A stretch of 64,000 nucleotides of DNA from Pterois miles (taxonomy: Eukaryota > Chordata > Actinopteri > Perciformes > Scorpaenidae), in NCBI GenBank assembly GCA_947000775.1, contig CAMQGK010000634.1, forward strand, positions 18,248,501 through 18,312,500, written 5' to 3'. Positions 13,262 through 26,804 of the stretch are shown here, piece after piece. Each line of letters starts with the position of its first letter. The stretch's first letter is position 1. The position numbers and the translations under genes were made by a program. The notes under the pieces were generated by a model. The model saw only the letters and a list, made by a program, of their open reading frames with translations. It ran no database searches and was not told the origin of the DNA.

Positions 13262-13560
13262 GGACCAAGTCAGTGTTTTTAAAGTCACAAGTTATTCTCA
13301 AGTCTTTGCGCTGCTCAAGTCCCAAATCAGCAAGTCTCGAATAAAGTCTCAAGTCAAGTCCGAAGTCAGGACTGGCAAGTTGTGAGTGAAGTTCCAAGTC
13401 AAGTCCTGAGTCAAAACAGTTAAGTCCCGAGTCAAGTATTACATCAAGACAGGCAAGTCCCGAGTCAAGTCTCAAATAAAGACAAGCAAGTCCAGAGTCA
13501 AGTCTTAAGTCAAGACAGGTAAGTCCCCAGTCAAGTCCTAAATCAAGACATCAGGAAATA
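13262..13560 (+). repeat. degenerate CAAGTC-type tandem repeat
   Basis: About 300 bp is dominated by short imperfect units on the theme 'aagtcccgagtcaagtc', with AAGTC and GTCAAG recurring many times at variable spacing. Such arrays are frequent in fish genomes. The open frame on the minus strand is only the translation of the repeat. Confidence 0.75.
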
Positions 13561-15984
13561 AAGGGAAACTAATGTTTTTTAATTGACATATTTTTTAATC
13601 TTTTGGCTTGGGGCAAGGTATCATGTATTTTCAAGTCAAAAAGCTCAAGTTCAGCAGAGTCTGCAGATTTGAAGGGTGTCTTCTAACATTTTACATTTTG
13701 CATTTATGGCATAATTTGTGTGCTTGTCGTATTTTGAAAACAGTGCGCTCTTTTTGTAACCCTTTTGCAACTGGTTCATAGGACAGGCATGTCGTTTTTC
13801 TGCAACAACCTGCATGTTAAGCATATTCAGACCCACTGCAACAAAAGTCTATTTATGATTAGTCACTCAAGTATTTTCTGAACAGTCCTAGTTTCACATA
13901 AACTCTTTTGTGTCCTGTCTTTTCTGGACTCTTCTAGTATTTCAGCTTGAGCTTTGTACAAGTAAATGTCCTTGTGTAAACATCTAATATTTCCATGCTG
14001 ACCTGATTTCTCTACAATGTTTGCTCTCGGGTGGTTGACCCAGGCTTTTGTGTCCTATCTATGCTAGTTACACGACGCTGTGTAAACTTCTCTTATGGTT
14101 GCAGCCTCAGCATGGCGACGTCCCAGAAATTACCAAACAGTGCTATAGACACAGGCTGTACTCAGTGCAAAGGACTATGAGAAGGTCATCCCTCTTCAGT
14201 CGTTCATTACTTTTTCAGGTGGACATGATAGCGAGAGCACAAGCATCTTAGAGCTCTGAGATATTTTTCTATTTAACCACCAGAACAGCTCAACATCAGC
14301 TACATCCCAGCTCAGTTTAATGTCCTCAGAGATCCCTGTACCTGGTCCCGTATTATGTTATTGAGAGAATGAGATACTAACTAGCTCTTCCTAAATGGGT
14401 ATGTAGAATTCCCAATTGCAAAATACTAGAAACATAATGAGCAGGGGACCACTTCAAGATAGAGGAGCTATTTATTCAGGTATGAATCATTGCAGCCTGG
14501 GGAGTTTATTTAGACAATAGGCAGCACATTTTTTTATCCTCACAACAACCGATATCAGTCTTTATTTCTGCTGCTTAAGATTTTTCCACAAGCCAAAATA
14601 TGCCATAGTTATTCAACAAAATTGTCCCACTTTCCTCCTATTTCACTTCTCTTTTTTCTGTAATAAAAATATTTTAATGTTGCTTTGCTCTCCCAAGTGT
14701 GTGGATGGATTGACATTTCAAATGCAACACCAGACCTACAACCAAACCCTGTTGTCCTAATTACATGATATGGGGTTTCCTGACACACGTTTGCACTGTG
14801 CTCTATTTTAGACCAAACAAAATCACCCTGTTGCTCTTTAATCTGTTTGTCCATAAGGTGTAATTTCACTTGGAAAATGCCAGATTGAATACCATCGACT
14901 ACAACAGGAAGAGGACTGCCTCACTTTTATTGTTTGTAAGGTGGATTTAAAATGAGCCAAAGTCTTGCCCTACTTTACAGCTCTCTTCAATTGGCAGTCA
15001 CACAATGTGCAAACCTGCCAGTGTAGTTATTGAATGCCAAAAATAATCCTGTACAAACTGTGCTAAACATAACAAAGTAGTCTAATATCCTTACCAAGCA
15101 CAGTATGAATATAACCCAATATCATGTCTGTGTTTCAGTGGAAAGATCCTGTGTCCCATGATGTATTTACACAATATGGGTAAGTACATTGTGGATGTCA
15201 GGTGTTTGCCCAGAGGTATAATTGGACTTTGGCTCTTACATTATTGGTGAAGAAAACAGTCTAGATGGTGTGAAGAATAATGCTGTTATGGTTGTATAAT
15301 CAGAATAAATCATTTGCTTGTTGTCAAGAAGACTAGATCTAGGCCACCGCATTTTGGCAACTACAATGTAATGATGTATATTAGCCTGTCAAAATGTGAT
15401 ATTAGCATATCAAAACTTCTTATCAATAATGAAATTAAGTCATTTAAGATAATGTGCATTCACAGCATGTATTTCACAGCCTAGTGGATGGGCAGATACA
15501 GGTGAGAAGGTGATAGTTAAATAATCATGTAATTCAAAATGTTTCATGTGATAAAACCACCGACAATTATAACCCAACTCTGCAGCTCTACTGACTCAAC
15601 TCATTGTTTTGGTTTCAAAAGCGCGCCACTTTACTGTTTTCATTCTGTCGAACCACTCTCTTGTTGTTTCCTGTCACAGGGGCTGTTTTCAGCAAACAAA
15701 CTCTAAAAACTCACTTTACAGTACATTACCTGCACAAAACCAAATGGCAGAGACAGCAGCTACTAGCTAGTGGAGCATTTAGCAGCTAAAGAGCCAGAAA
15801 TTTCCCTCAGGAGTTGGTAGAGACCAAAACCAAAGCTAAAAGGACAGTCAATACTTGACTTACATTCACTCAGGTTTTATAAAAATTGGGCCAACTTCCT
15901 TATTACAGGTTGTGCAGGAATCGCTATGTGAACGAATCACAGAGTAACAAACAGACTGTAGATGTCACAAATAGGTAGGTTTCA

Positions 15985-16345
15985 GTTGGTGTCGATCATA
16001 GATTTTATAAGTGGACAGCAAATTCACTATGACGTCATCCATTGGTTTGTGGACTATGGTTTTGAAGCCACGAGTTTGGCATTTTGGCCGTCGCCATATA
16101 GGATTTTTGAAACCAGAAGGGATATGAGAGGGTGGAGCTAAGTACACACAAATACTTAACAAGACTTTTTAAGGTGACAAAAATGTTGTAAACAGCTTTT
16201 GTGAACTGAAGTCGTAAAAAAAAAAAAAAACCCTCCTAGATCAGACTCTAAATTTGCAACCAGAGGAGTCGCTCCCTGCTGTCTATTAAAAAGAATGCAA
16301 ATTTAAGGCACTTCAGCATTGACTTCGATTTTAGGTGTCAGCGCA
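15985..16345 (+). repeat. dispersed repeat, copy 2 (same family as 7480 and 29100)
   Basis: It carries 'gacgtcatccattggtttgt', 'gccgtcgccatat', 'gagagggtggagctaagta' and later 'gcaaccagaggagtcgc' followed by 'gaatgcaaatttaaggcact'. The last blocks are almost identical to those at 29529-29590. An internal poly-A run at 16217-16230 interrupts it. It is non-coding. Confidence 0.7.
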
Positions 16346-18949
16346 TAGTCAAAACAAGTCAGTTTGAAATGCAATAAAATATTTGAAATGAATGCTGCTT
16401 AAAATTGCATTTGTGAAATGCAAGGAAGAGCAATTGCATCGGACTATGACTCCCCACCTTCTTTTTAAATTTTAGCTTGAGAGGTACTGTGTGTGGCTCC
16501 AGGTGTAGTTATCATTTCAGACTGATAAATGTAATGCACGTGTCAGAGATTGACATGCAGCTGCAGACATTTAGCCTTCTGCAGCCAAATCACACTGTCA
16601 GTCCCTCCACACACACAGTACATGTGGGGTTTCTCAGCTCACTTTGCTTAACCTGCTTGAACTGCAGCATTTTCTCAGGGCTCAGCTTCATCTCGGGGGC
16701 TTATCTAGCATAAAACCCAGGCTGCCCGCTGTGGAAAATTCCCCTGAACCCAAATGTGACAGACAGCCTTGAGAGACGGGAGCATGGCAAGAGAGGCTGG
16801 TGGTGAGAGAGAGCAAGCCTGTGTGTGACACATGACATTCAAAAAGAGTGAAAAGGAGAAAAAAAATGCCACACAAGAGAGAGTTGAAGACTGGAAACCA
16901 CTGATTGCTGGTTTTGTCTTTTCTGCTCCATATTCTACTTTGCTTCTCATAAGACTAAGAAAAGACCTTTCTTTTCAAAGACCAAGCTCAAAGCCTGTGA
17001 TTTGAACTCTGATCTCAGATGTCACATTGGACAAGGTTGTGTTAGTTCAAGCGATACATGGCAACAAAGCTGTTGACTGCAGAATCTGGGACACAAGGAA
17101 ACAGAATTTCCAGGTCATCAGGATTGGATTTCTCTCAACCTTTCACTATCTGTTACTCTTTCTCTTGTTATCTGTCTCTATCAGTATCTCTTGTACACAT
17201 TCACATACCCTTTCCAAACAGACCAAATGTTCTTGTGTGCATATTTATAATTAAAACATATAAACATTACACAGACTTATTGCACTGGGTATTGGCTCAA
17301 AGAAGAGTGAAACCGGCTATTGGCTATGATTTCTCTCCACATTCATATCAATGAGAAGGCTCTCTGCAGGAGGATCGTCACATCCCTGCAGCCAGCATGA
17401 AAACAGATCTTTTATATATTCTGGTGGGCCAGATAATGCAGTTTCCTCGCTGTTATAAAATAAAAGGACGCTCTATTTTCTTTTCTCCCGGTGCCTGATA
17501 AGTGAGGTGAAAGTTAAATGCTTGGTTTGGCTGAAGCCAACAGCGGTGTCCTCAAAGTCACGTATACAGCGGGGCGAGACCTGCTTCAGTGAGCCTTTTC
17601 CTTCTCAATGAAACATCCACAAGAAGGGGAGATGAAAGATAAAACAAGAAAAAAAGGGCGGAAACAGAGGAAAATGAAAAAAAAATGCTGACTTACTTTG
17701 TTCCCATTTTGTTTGTAAGACTTTGACATGGCACATGTGAGTGTGTGTGTGTGTGCTGGTGCAACAAAATACGGCATTTCAGACCAACTAACCTGACTTT
17801 TGGGTGGTATCCATTTCATCACACGCTAGGAGAGCACAGGAGTGTGTGTGTGTGTAATCATGAAGCGTGACATAGCACAATACCCTTGCATTCCCTAGCC
17901 AAAACACAGAGGGTGGGACACACACACTGGCTCTGTGTTAAATGTCACACGCACCTCACCACCGAAGGGACGTGATTATACACACTATCGCATTTCGGAT
18001 AGGGTGAGTCCCTCATGTATACTCCCTTTTCCGAAACTGCCGTGGGGGTTCAGATGGAACACAGTGCATGACGCACACATGCATAGCAAGATGTGCCGTT
18101 CACGTCAGTCTCATCTCACACTGCATTAAGTCATGATCAGATGTTTAGCAAGGTGAGGAGACATGTTTAAGTCGGGGGGTATATTTCGTCAACTTATCTC
18201 AACATGACTGCCGGGTCACAAACTTTCTCATTTTACAGCTAAACAGTAACTACAAGACGTTTCTGAAAACATTTTATGTAAGAAATAGGCATTACAGCAA
18301 CGGAGTATTGATTTATGTTTGATCAGCGCTGTCTAGTTTGACCATTTGATCAGAGTTTGCGAGTGATTGACAGCGGTTCAGAGACGGCAGGCTCTACCAA
18401 CGCAGGCTTTAAAACCTGCAAAGCTAGTGACATTTTCCATCAGCCTCAGCTGTACATTACATTTAGTGCTAATTAGCAAATGTTAACATGTTAACTTCCG
18501 TCAGTTTGCTGACCTTTCTATTCCCCTCTCCAAACATGTTGTCCAATGGCCACACAGGAGTTAAGCATTTCTTTACCTTTCTTACGTCAGAGGATCAGAC
18601 ATAAAAACAACTGGATGTAAAACAGTTACTCCTGAGTACATAATGTTTGCATGACGGTAAAATCTTCCATAACAGAGCAGACTTTGACCAAGTGTGCAGC
18701 CATAAAGGAATCAACACATGTAAAGTACAAAGTGTGCTGATACAAATGTAAAACTCTTCCAAGTGAATGTTAACCATGTCATCACAGCGGTTTAGTTGTG
18801 ACCCAGAATCTGACAGCTATCTATCTTTTAAGTATACTGTGTCACAGATACTATGAAGAGTAACAGCATTCCACAGCCAACAATGACATAATGTTTGGAA
18901 GTAAACACAAAAACACACTGGACTACATTGGGGATTATATATAAGGTGT

Positions 18950-19644
18950 TTTAATTTAGGTCAACAGCTGAGTTATAAAACAGCTGAAGAAAGACCAGTT
19001 TGGTTGTAAAGTGGTTTGACAATGATTTGTTCATGTGGTTTGGTTAGCCTAAGGCACAGACTGCACCAGATCTCCTTGTGTTTACCTGCTTCACCGGGAA
19101 GCTTTTCATTGTTCTAGTGTTCGTCTGACTTCTTTTCAGAATCACTTCCTGATCGCTCATGTAGGACACGGACCTGCAGTGTAAACGTTTAGACGATGTT
19201 GGATTAAACCGCTGTTCCTTCATAAATTGTTCTCTTGACTTCTTTTTCTTGAAATGGGCAATAAATGAGTTTCTGCCTTATCTGGTTTCACCTTGTCTGA
19301 TCTGAACTTTTTGAATTTGAAGCCCTAACACACACTACTCAATGCATTTGAACTGCCCAACAGTAGAACATGGTGGTTCAAAATATTCTGCAAAAAACTA
19401 ATGAAAAAGGGTTCGGTTATTACAGTGTTTCGCACTGTGAAATATTTCCTCTTCACTTGACATTTCTGTTGGATCTCTGCTTGTTCATTTATCCGTATTG
19501 TTCCACTGTGACTTTCTAGAAATGTTACTTAATTACAGGCTCCAGCAGTCTGAGAGGGTGGGAGGTTGTCTTTGAAAGAGTTGCCGACAGCAGTTGATGA
19601 ATGTCTGCAAAACTTTCCCCAATCTTGATTCAATCTTTCCTCCC
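18950..19644 (-). other. ALDH8A1: probable 3' untranslated region of ALDH8A1
   Basis: This is the sequence directly downstream of the ALDH8A1 stop codon on the minus strand. It contains no further exon. The first plausible poly-A signal I see is an ATTAAA at 18955-18950, about 690 nt after the stop; no canonical AATAAA occurs earlier. The 3' end is therefore a guess. Confidence 0.3.
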
Positions 19645-22600
19645 TCAGTGTTTGATTGCGATTGTTTTCACCTCAGTGAAGAAGTGGTAGGAATCCTTCC
19701 CTCCCTCCCTCCCCACACCAGAGTTCTTCATCCCTCCAAAGGGCAGGTTCAGATCCCTCACCAACCAGCAATTGGTCCATACCAGACCTGCCTGCAACCG
19801 TGTGGCCACCCGGTGAACCTTCCCCACGTCCCGGGACCACACGGTGGCCGACAGGCCGTAACGCACGCCATTGCCCTTGGTAACGGCCTCGTCCTCTGTA
19901 TCAAAGGGGCTGACACAGGTAACAGGGCCAAAGATCTCTTCCTGCATGACGCGGGAGCTGTCAGACACGCCTGAAATGACAGTGGCCGGCATGAAGTAGC
20001 CGTTGGCGTTGCGCTTAGGGAGGTCCAGCGGGTCAACCCCTTCGCCACAGTGGACAACGCCACCCTCAGATTTGGCAAGTGCTACGTAGCTTCGAACCTA
20101 GTGACCATCACAAAGAAGGATTTAAAATGCATAAGACATAAAGTATATGTGTTGAAAACAATGGAAGCATTTAACACTTGATTTCATCACCTTCTCCAGG
20201 TGCCCTTTGCTGATGAGCGCTCCGTTGTTGTTGCTGAGGTCAGAGGGCGCACCGGTCTTCCACTTCTTAGCTGCAGCCACAAACCTCTCCAGGAACTCAG
20301 GGTAAATACTCCTCTCTACATAAATCCTGCTGGTGCACAAGCAGATTTCTCCCTGAGAAGAGGGAGGAAGGGGAAAGATAAGAGGATACTGATTGAAGCA
20401 CTGGCTGTTAAGTACATTGTTTTCATGCATCTACTTCATGACAAAAAATGGACTGTGATCTCCCCCATGTGGACAAATCATGTCAATGCCTCCTCATCAC
20501 ATACAGATATCAGTTCTTCATACAGATAATAGTTTTCATTTCATTGACATTAGTAATAAAAACTCGTCTCTACTCGTCACTATTCACTAACACTTTCAAG
20601 AACAAGGTTACAAGTGCTGTAAAGATTAAAGAACAGATGAAGACCACGTCACGTCATTTCAAGCAATGTGTTCGTTTTTTCTATGCTAGCATAATACCTG
20701 ACCTCAAATTTGCTGTGTGATGACACTAATGTAGAAATCGGCAACATAAGTTCAAATATTTAAAAAGTTAAAGGTTCAGTGTGTAGATCTGGCGGTATCT
20801 AGCAGTGGTGTGAGGAGATTGCAACCAACTGAAGCCTCTCCCGTGTGCCAAGCGTGTTGGAGAGCTACGGTGGCCGATGCAAAAACGCCATTTGGAGCAG
20901 AGCCAGTGCATAGAGTGTGTGTATGTGGGAAGTGAGTGGTGAAGCAAGAGAGCGAGAGCGGCAGCGTCAGGAACGAGTGATGTTATTGACTCTGGCCCAA
21001 GCAAGAAGAGTTAAGTTTGGTTTGTCCGTTCTGGACTGCTGTTGAAACATAGCAGTACAACATACTTATTGATATATTCCAATAGATCCCCCTTAATGTT
21101 ACACACTGGTCCTTTAATGGCCTCAACACAAGGAAGTCAAGTAACCCACCCCCCTAAAGGGGACACATCATGCTAATTTTCAGGCGCATACTTGTATTTT
21201 GTTTCTACTAGAACATGTTTACATGCTTTAATGTTCAAAAAACACATTATGTTTGTCATACTGTCTGTCTGAATATACCTGTATTCACTGTGTCTGAAAT
21301 GCTCTCACAATAAATAAATAAGTTCTGCAACTTCTTAAGCTAAATAAAAGCCTCTGAGATCAGCTGGAAAATGCATCGTCACAAAGTTTTCTTTAGAAAT
21401 ATGTAGCTCTCACAGGTCAGCGGCGCTACAAAAGATCTGATTGAATATAGGACACTGCTGAGGATTAAACTAGCCAACAGAATATGCAACATAATAGTAA
21501 AACACTGACAGAAACATTTTGAGTGAGTTATGATTTTGTGACAAAAAAAATGGACTTTAAGTTGATATGTGTTGATATGTGAAAAATATGTGTTGATATG
21601 TGAAAAATGGAGCATATTGCCAAATATATTTTCAATTAAATCAGCCACAGTAGGGTTGGACCTATTGGAGCTTATCCACCTCTTTATGGTGCCAGCCTTG
21701 ACAATAACCTTCACAAGAGCATGTAAATACAAAACAAATAATGGCACCTATAGCAAAAGTAACCAAAAGTCTCAACTATGGTCTTCAAACACTTTTCTCT
21801 TACCTGATTGCTGAAGCTGGAGCGAACCGTGGTCTCAATGCACTTGTCCAGGTCTGCATCAGCAAAAACAATGGCAGGGTTTTTACCTCCCAGCTCCAAT
21901 GAGAGCTTCTTACAGTAAGGGGCGCTCCGCTCTGTGATACGCTGGGCAGTTGCCGTGGAACCAGTGAAGGAGACCAATGGGACGTCAGGATGGCCGACAA
22001 GGGCGTCTCCTGCTTTCGGCCCAGTACCAAATACGATGTTGACTACACCTGGAGGAACACCTGCAGAGACACACAAGTATATGCATTTACTTGTTTTTAA
22101 TAAAGGTAATAGTGTAGAAATAAAAGTTTCCAATTCATGAGAATCCTGCAAACTTCTGCACATGTAAGTAGTTTGTTACTGCATTGTGGCTGCTGTAGTC
22201 CTACCAGCCTCCTGCATCAACTTGCACAACATCCAGGCAGTCACAGAGGTCATCTCGCTGGGTTTTGCCACCAGTGTGTTGCCTGTAGCGATTGCAGGTG
22301 CAATCTTCCAGGTCAGCAGGTACAGGGGGAGATTCCAGGGGCTGATCAGACCAGCTACACACACAACAGCTTCATTTAAAAACCCATAAAGCCCAAATAG
22401 AACAGGTTTAAATGCAAACACACTGAGCTCTCACCCACTCCCACAGGGCAGCGGACAGTGTAGTTCAGGCAGCCCATGTGGTCCATCTGGCAGCAGTCGG
22501 TGGTGTGGTGGAGCACCGATGATGCGAAGAAGCGGAAGTTGTGCACAGATCTGGGAATGTCCACAGTCCGCGCAAATGTCAAGGTTTTACCTGTAACATT

Positions 22601-24487
22601 ACACCAAAGACATAGAAATGAACAGTGGAGAATAATTTGATATCAGAAATTCATCAATCAGTGTTTGACAAACGAATCCAGAGCATGATCCCTGGTTATT
22701 CTGGACAGTGCTTGAGCTAACCTCTACCCCCACCCACAGGTCATTTATTGTCTCATAATCTATTACACAGATTACCATAAATGTACAGTATTAAAAGAAT
22801 ACTTCACCTACAAAATGATCATTTATATACTCACTTGTGTTAACATAATTCTTGAGGAAAATTTGCAGTATAATCCTAGTCTCATTTATTCAGTAATATG
22901 TTCATTACTTCCCAAACGCATGCATCTTCACTAAAACCTTACTATTTAAAAACACTTCTGCATTAACAGTCTTTTGCTCGTGCGCTACTACTCTACTACT
23001 ACTCTTACAACAACTGACCAAACCATTAATCGACTGGTTGGCAGATTAATCAGTAACGAAAATAATAATCATTAGTTGTGGCCCTAAACATGTCCTCAGT
23101 CATCCATTACTACTGCACTTGAACAGAAACTGTGTACAAAGGTTTTGAAATTTGGCCTTCAACTCATATTAAAGGTCTTATTGATAATGTTTTTATGTAG
23201 ACAAATTATATTAAATATTTAAAAAAAAAAAAAAAAACATCTACAGAGCCATTTGAACCTGACCTAGTGCTACTCACTGATAATCTGACTGACTGAGGTT
23301 GACACCACGTGTTAAAACAGAATAAGACACCTTGGTCTCTGGACTCAGCTAGGACGAACTCCTCCAGGTTGGCTTCCAACAGGTCGGCCAGCTTGTTGAG
23401 GACTTGTGCTCGCTGCTCTGGGCTGCGGGCGGACCAGCCGGGGAAGGCCTCTTTAGCTGCTGCCACCGCCGCCTCCACCTGCAGGAAGTGGAGCACTGAC
23501 AGATTAGCATGTGACCTTCAGGTGATGCTCACACTACATCAGTGGGTCCCAAGTTTTCTCTATTTTACTTGTGAAATACTGAAGCCTTTTACCTATTCAA
23601 ACGAAAATTAAAAAACTGAGGCCACAAACTGTGCAGAGGGGTCACATCATATACACTGAGGGTAGTCTGCATGTAATGACTGAAAACTTCATGAAATATT
23701 ACAACAACACTAGTACAAGAGCAGTAGCAGGATTAAATGATAGCATGCTAATGTTAAGCACAAAATATTCTAGGTGTCAATATTGGTTTGTTGACATGTG
23801 TTTAATGATTACTTCACTGTCGACTCTGTAAAGAGCAAAGGTGCTTCCCTCTGACTATGAACTCAGCATCTGAGCCTGCATATTCAACTCAACAGGAATA
23901 AATGACACATAAAAGTGCCCATTCCTGTTCAGTTCTTGGGCGATCTGCATGGAATTCAAGCAAAATAAGAATCTGGTTTAAATGCATCAATAGCATTTAT
24001 AATATCATGCAGTCCATTTGTACAGTTTGAGATCATAATCACCAACTGCAACATGTGGCAAACAGGCCAAATGTACAGAAATGTAAAGAAAAACAGCACA
24101 GCCACCAATAGACCTCATACAACCCTGCAAATGTTTCTTTACATGTCTTCTTTGACAACCTTAACAAAACCTCAGCATAAAAGCTTTACCAATTCAGCAT
24201 TTGTAGCAAAAGAAAGCAGTCTGGACTATGGGTTGTATGCATTCATTCTCATTACAAAATAGGCCATAAGCAAAGTGCAGTATAATAAAACATCCTAAAG
24301 TAATATTACATTAGCCATCTCCTGTGTGAAGATGACCCACCTCTTCTTTGCCGCTGTCAGGCACTCTGCAGTAGACCTCTCCGGTGGATGGGTCATAGGA
24401 GTCGATGTGGCTCCGACAAGGAACGAACTTCCCTCCGATAAAGTTTTCCAGAACCAGGTATGACCGCTGCTCTGAGGTGTTCGGCAT
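19645..24487 (-). CDS. ALDH8A1: ALDH8A1, 2-aminomuconic semialdehyde dehydrogenase
   Basis: Seven coding exons on the minus strand: 24341-24487, 23331-23478, 22435-22590, 22205-22354, 21804-22060, 20191-20352 and 19645-20097. Phases agree throughout and give 490 residues (human: 487). The enzyme is a cytosolic NAD-dependent aldehyde dehydrogenase of the kynurenine pathway that oxidises 2-aminomuconate semialdehyde; older work assigned it retinal. Visible landmarks are the SPWNLPLYLLTWK block, the SFTGS nucleotide-binding turn (231-235), general-base Glu256 in ELGGKNPA, nucleophile Cys290 in GEICLC just after the exon 5/6 junction, EEIFGPV, and a C-terminal KTIAIKH. The start MPNTSEQ gives an N-terminus three residues longer than human. 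The exon 2 donor (GTGTCT) is weak. No frameshift or missing active-site residue was seen; intron 5 carries a TIR repeat. Confidence 0.96.
20768..21116 (+). repeat. TIR repeat with 'cagtgtgtag' ends, copy 2, in ALDH8A1 intron 5
   Basis: It begins 'aaaggttcagtgtgtagat' and ends 'ttaatgttacacactggtcc', a clear terminal inverted repeat. It shares the 'gattgcaaccaact' block with the copy at 11667. It sits between ALDH8A1 exons 6 and 5. It is immediately followed (about 21150-21370) by another common fish repeat starting 'aaaggggacacatcatgcta'. Confidence 0.75.
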
Positions 24488-24860
24488 AGTTGCAAACTGG
24501 TGATATCAAACTACTAAAACAGACTGAGAGAAAAACAGCAGACTGCTGCAGTCACTGTCTCCAACCAACTGAATCCAACTTTGGAGAGATTGGTACTTGA
24601 TCCTCCCACTTTGCAGCAGCCTCACGTTTCACAATAAAATGCACCACGGTGTAGGCTAATTATTCTCCCAGGCACTAGTTAGGAATCAAAGTCCGCTGTA
24701 GCTACTGATAAGGGCTCATTAAAAAGATGCACCAAGGTTTCCAAAGCAGATTTAGAAATAGATAATAAGGTTAATGTTGACCTATACCTCTCAGCAGTGG
24801 CATATTCAGGCTGTCTGATGGGCATCCAATATGGCACTGCATCAGGTTTTCTGAACTTTA

Positions 24861-25080
24861 AAGGGATAGTTCAGGTGTTTTGAGTGCAGTTGTGCAGATG
24901 TACTTCATCATTAGTGTATTACCGACAGTAGATGACAGTCGACACGTCTCCAGTTTGGAAAAACAGATATGCGTACCGACATGGGAGCAAAGCAATGTAC
25001 TGCTTTGGATGGGGCCAGCAGCAAAACATATTTTAAGCATCTAAAACAAAAGCTCATCTAAAAAAAAAAAAAAAAAAAAG
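24861..25080 (+). repeat. half copy of the fold-back repeat, ending in poly-A
   Basis: It starts 'aaagggatagttcaggtg' and continues with 'gggagcaaagcaatgtactg' and 'gccagcagcaaaacatattt', blocks shared with the long fold-back element in an HBS1L intron (30889-31620). It ends in a run of about 19 A at 25060-25078. It lies about 370 bp upstream of the ALDH8A1 start codon, so it bounds the possible promoter. Confidence 0.7.
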
Positions 25081-25084
25081 GACA

Positions 25085-25765
25085 CTTCATCATATTTTCT
25101 CCATTTAAGGCCACCATAGATGGCAAGTTTTCTCCAATTAAGGGCACTATAGATGGCAAGTTTTCTCCATTTAATGGCACCATAGATAGCAAATTTTCTC
25201 CAATTAAGGGCACCATAGATAACAAATTTTCTCTATTTAGGGGCACCATAGATGGCAAGTTTTCTCCAATCGAGGGCACTATATATGGCAAGTTTTCTCC
25301 AATTGAGGGCACCATAGATGGCAAGTTTTCTCCATTTAGGGGCACCATAGGTGGCAAGTTTTCTCCATTTAGGGGCACCATAGGTGGCAAGTTTTCTCCA
25401 TTTAGGGGCACCATAGGTGGCAAGTTTTCTCCATTTAGGGGCACCATAGGTGGCAAGTTTTCTCCATTTAGGGGCACCATGGATGGCAAGTTTTCTCCAT
25501 TTAGGGGCACCATAGGTGGCAAGTTTTCTCCATTTAGGGGCACCATAGGTGGCAAGTTTTCTCCATTTAGGGGCACCATAGGTGGCAAGTTTTCTCCATT
25601 TAGGGGCACCATGGATGGCAAGTTTTCTTCATTTAGGGGCACCATAGGTGGCAAGTTTTCTCCATTTAGGGGCACCATAAATGGCAAGTTTTCTTCAATT
25701 AAGGGCACCACAGATGAAAAATTTTGTCCATTTAAGGCCACTGCAGAGGGCATGTTTTCTCCATT
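25085..25765 (+). repeat. 33-bp minisatellite, about 20 units, open on both strands
   Basis: About twenty head-to-tail 33-bp units are built on 'ggcaagttttctccattta' plus 'ggggcaccatag'. The central units (about 25320-25680) are nearly identical and the flanking units more divergent, as expected of a locally homogenised array. The unit is a multiple of three and lacks stops, so it reads through on both strands: an 11-residue PLNGENLPPMV repeat on minus and GGKFSPFRGTI on plus. There are no splice sites or unique flanking domains, so I treat it as non-coding. Confidence 0.9.
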
Positions 25766-26804
25766 TAAGTTATGTTGACAAAGTTTAAGCTCCTAAATTT
25801 ATTCTTGCCTTGGAAACATAAGTTGACATTAGGTGAAACTGTCCTCAAATTGCCCAAGGAAAAAAAAAAAACTGGAAGCAGGACATCCATTTGCTGACGG
25901 AGAAGTCATAAATGTACCTTGAAGTGAGACTAGTTTGCTGCAGAGAAAAAAAGAGCAGCAGACAGGTTACTCTGACTTTTTTCCGATGTAAATGTCAAAG
26001 ATGAACCTGTCCACAAGTCATGTGTAGTATTCCTATGAGTACAAGGAGAAATGCGATAGCTTGAAGGGCCTCAAAACAACTCCGTCATGACAATGTAAAT
26101 GTAGAATACATACGGTTTGCCTTGAGACGCGTTATTTAGATTGGTGGTGATGGTGCCTTTAGTTAAAGGTTTTTAGACTTTTGTACACTAATGACAAGCG
26201 TCTTTTTGAAAGTGCTTTTTCAGAGAGGTGTCTGGTGAGGAAGCCACGGTATTACTCATCCATTTACAGAGAAAGTGATTCACTGTCATGGTACGGGCCG
26301 CCAGACTGACTTTCAGCATTAACAACAGCTCTTATTATTTCAGATGCCTTAGCTTTGGATTTCAAATGTGCTCCAAAGTGACTGACACATATCTGACTGC
26401 TCTTTTTTATGTATTTCTGGAGCACAATATCTTGCTAACCTGACGAAACACGACTCAAGTACATTGTAGGAATGCATTTGTAGATGACAGGAGACCTTGC
26501 ATGTTACTGAACATTTCCATCCTATGGACCAGGGCTTGGTGAATGTCACAAAACTATCACATCATGTAACACATAGAAATAATACAAAATAAAAAATAAT
26601 AATAATTAAAAAGCAAGTAAATCCAATTATTATTATTCGCTTAATTATTGTTTTCTTACTTTTGTTTGGGCTTTTGCAAGTAGTTAATGTTTTAAATATT
26701 TTTCTATATTTCTATTTTTTTATTTTTGGCCTTTTTTGTCTTTGGGTTTCATGACTGCTATGACTTTCTGATATTTCTATATTTTGGGAAGATGCATGCA
26801 TATG

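Larger units (their letters stand above)
10589..18949. other. intergenic, repeat-bearing, no gene seen
   Basis: Apart from the annotated repeats (11667-12166, 13082-13155, 13262-13560 and 15985-16345) I found no supported exon. Positions 18180-18430 also resemble a dispersed fish repeat (a 'gagtgattgacagc' block) but could not be delimited. Positions 17330-17600 look like unique sequence and are the part most likely to be conserved non-coding DNA, though nothing in the sequence proves it. Confidence 0.55.

Noticed and set aside
19594..19974. A 126-codon plus-strand open frame
   Set aside because: It is antisense to the last ALDH8A1 exon, whose minus-strand frame matches the family to the C-terminus.
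25058..25753. A 231-codon minus-strand open frame with 11-residue repeats, as a possible structural or antifreeze-like protein gene
   Set aside because: It is entirely the translation of a 33-bp minisatellite ending in a poly-A tract. There are no unique flanking domains, signal sequence or splice sites, and the opposite strand is equally open.
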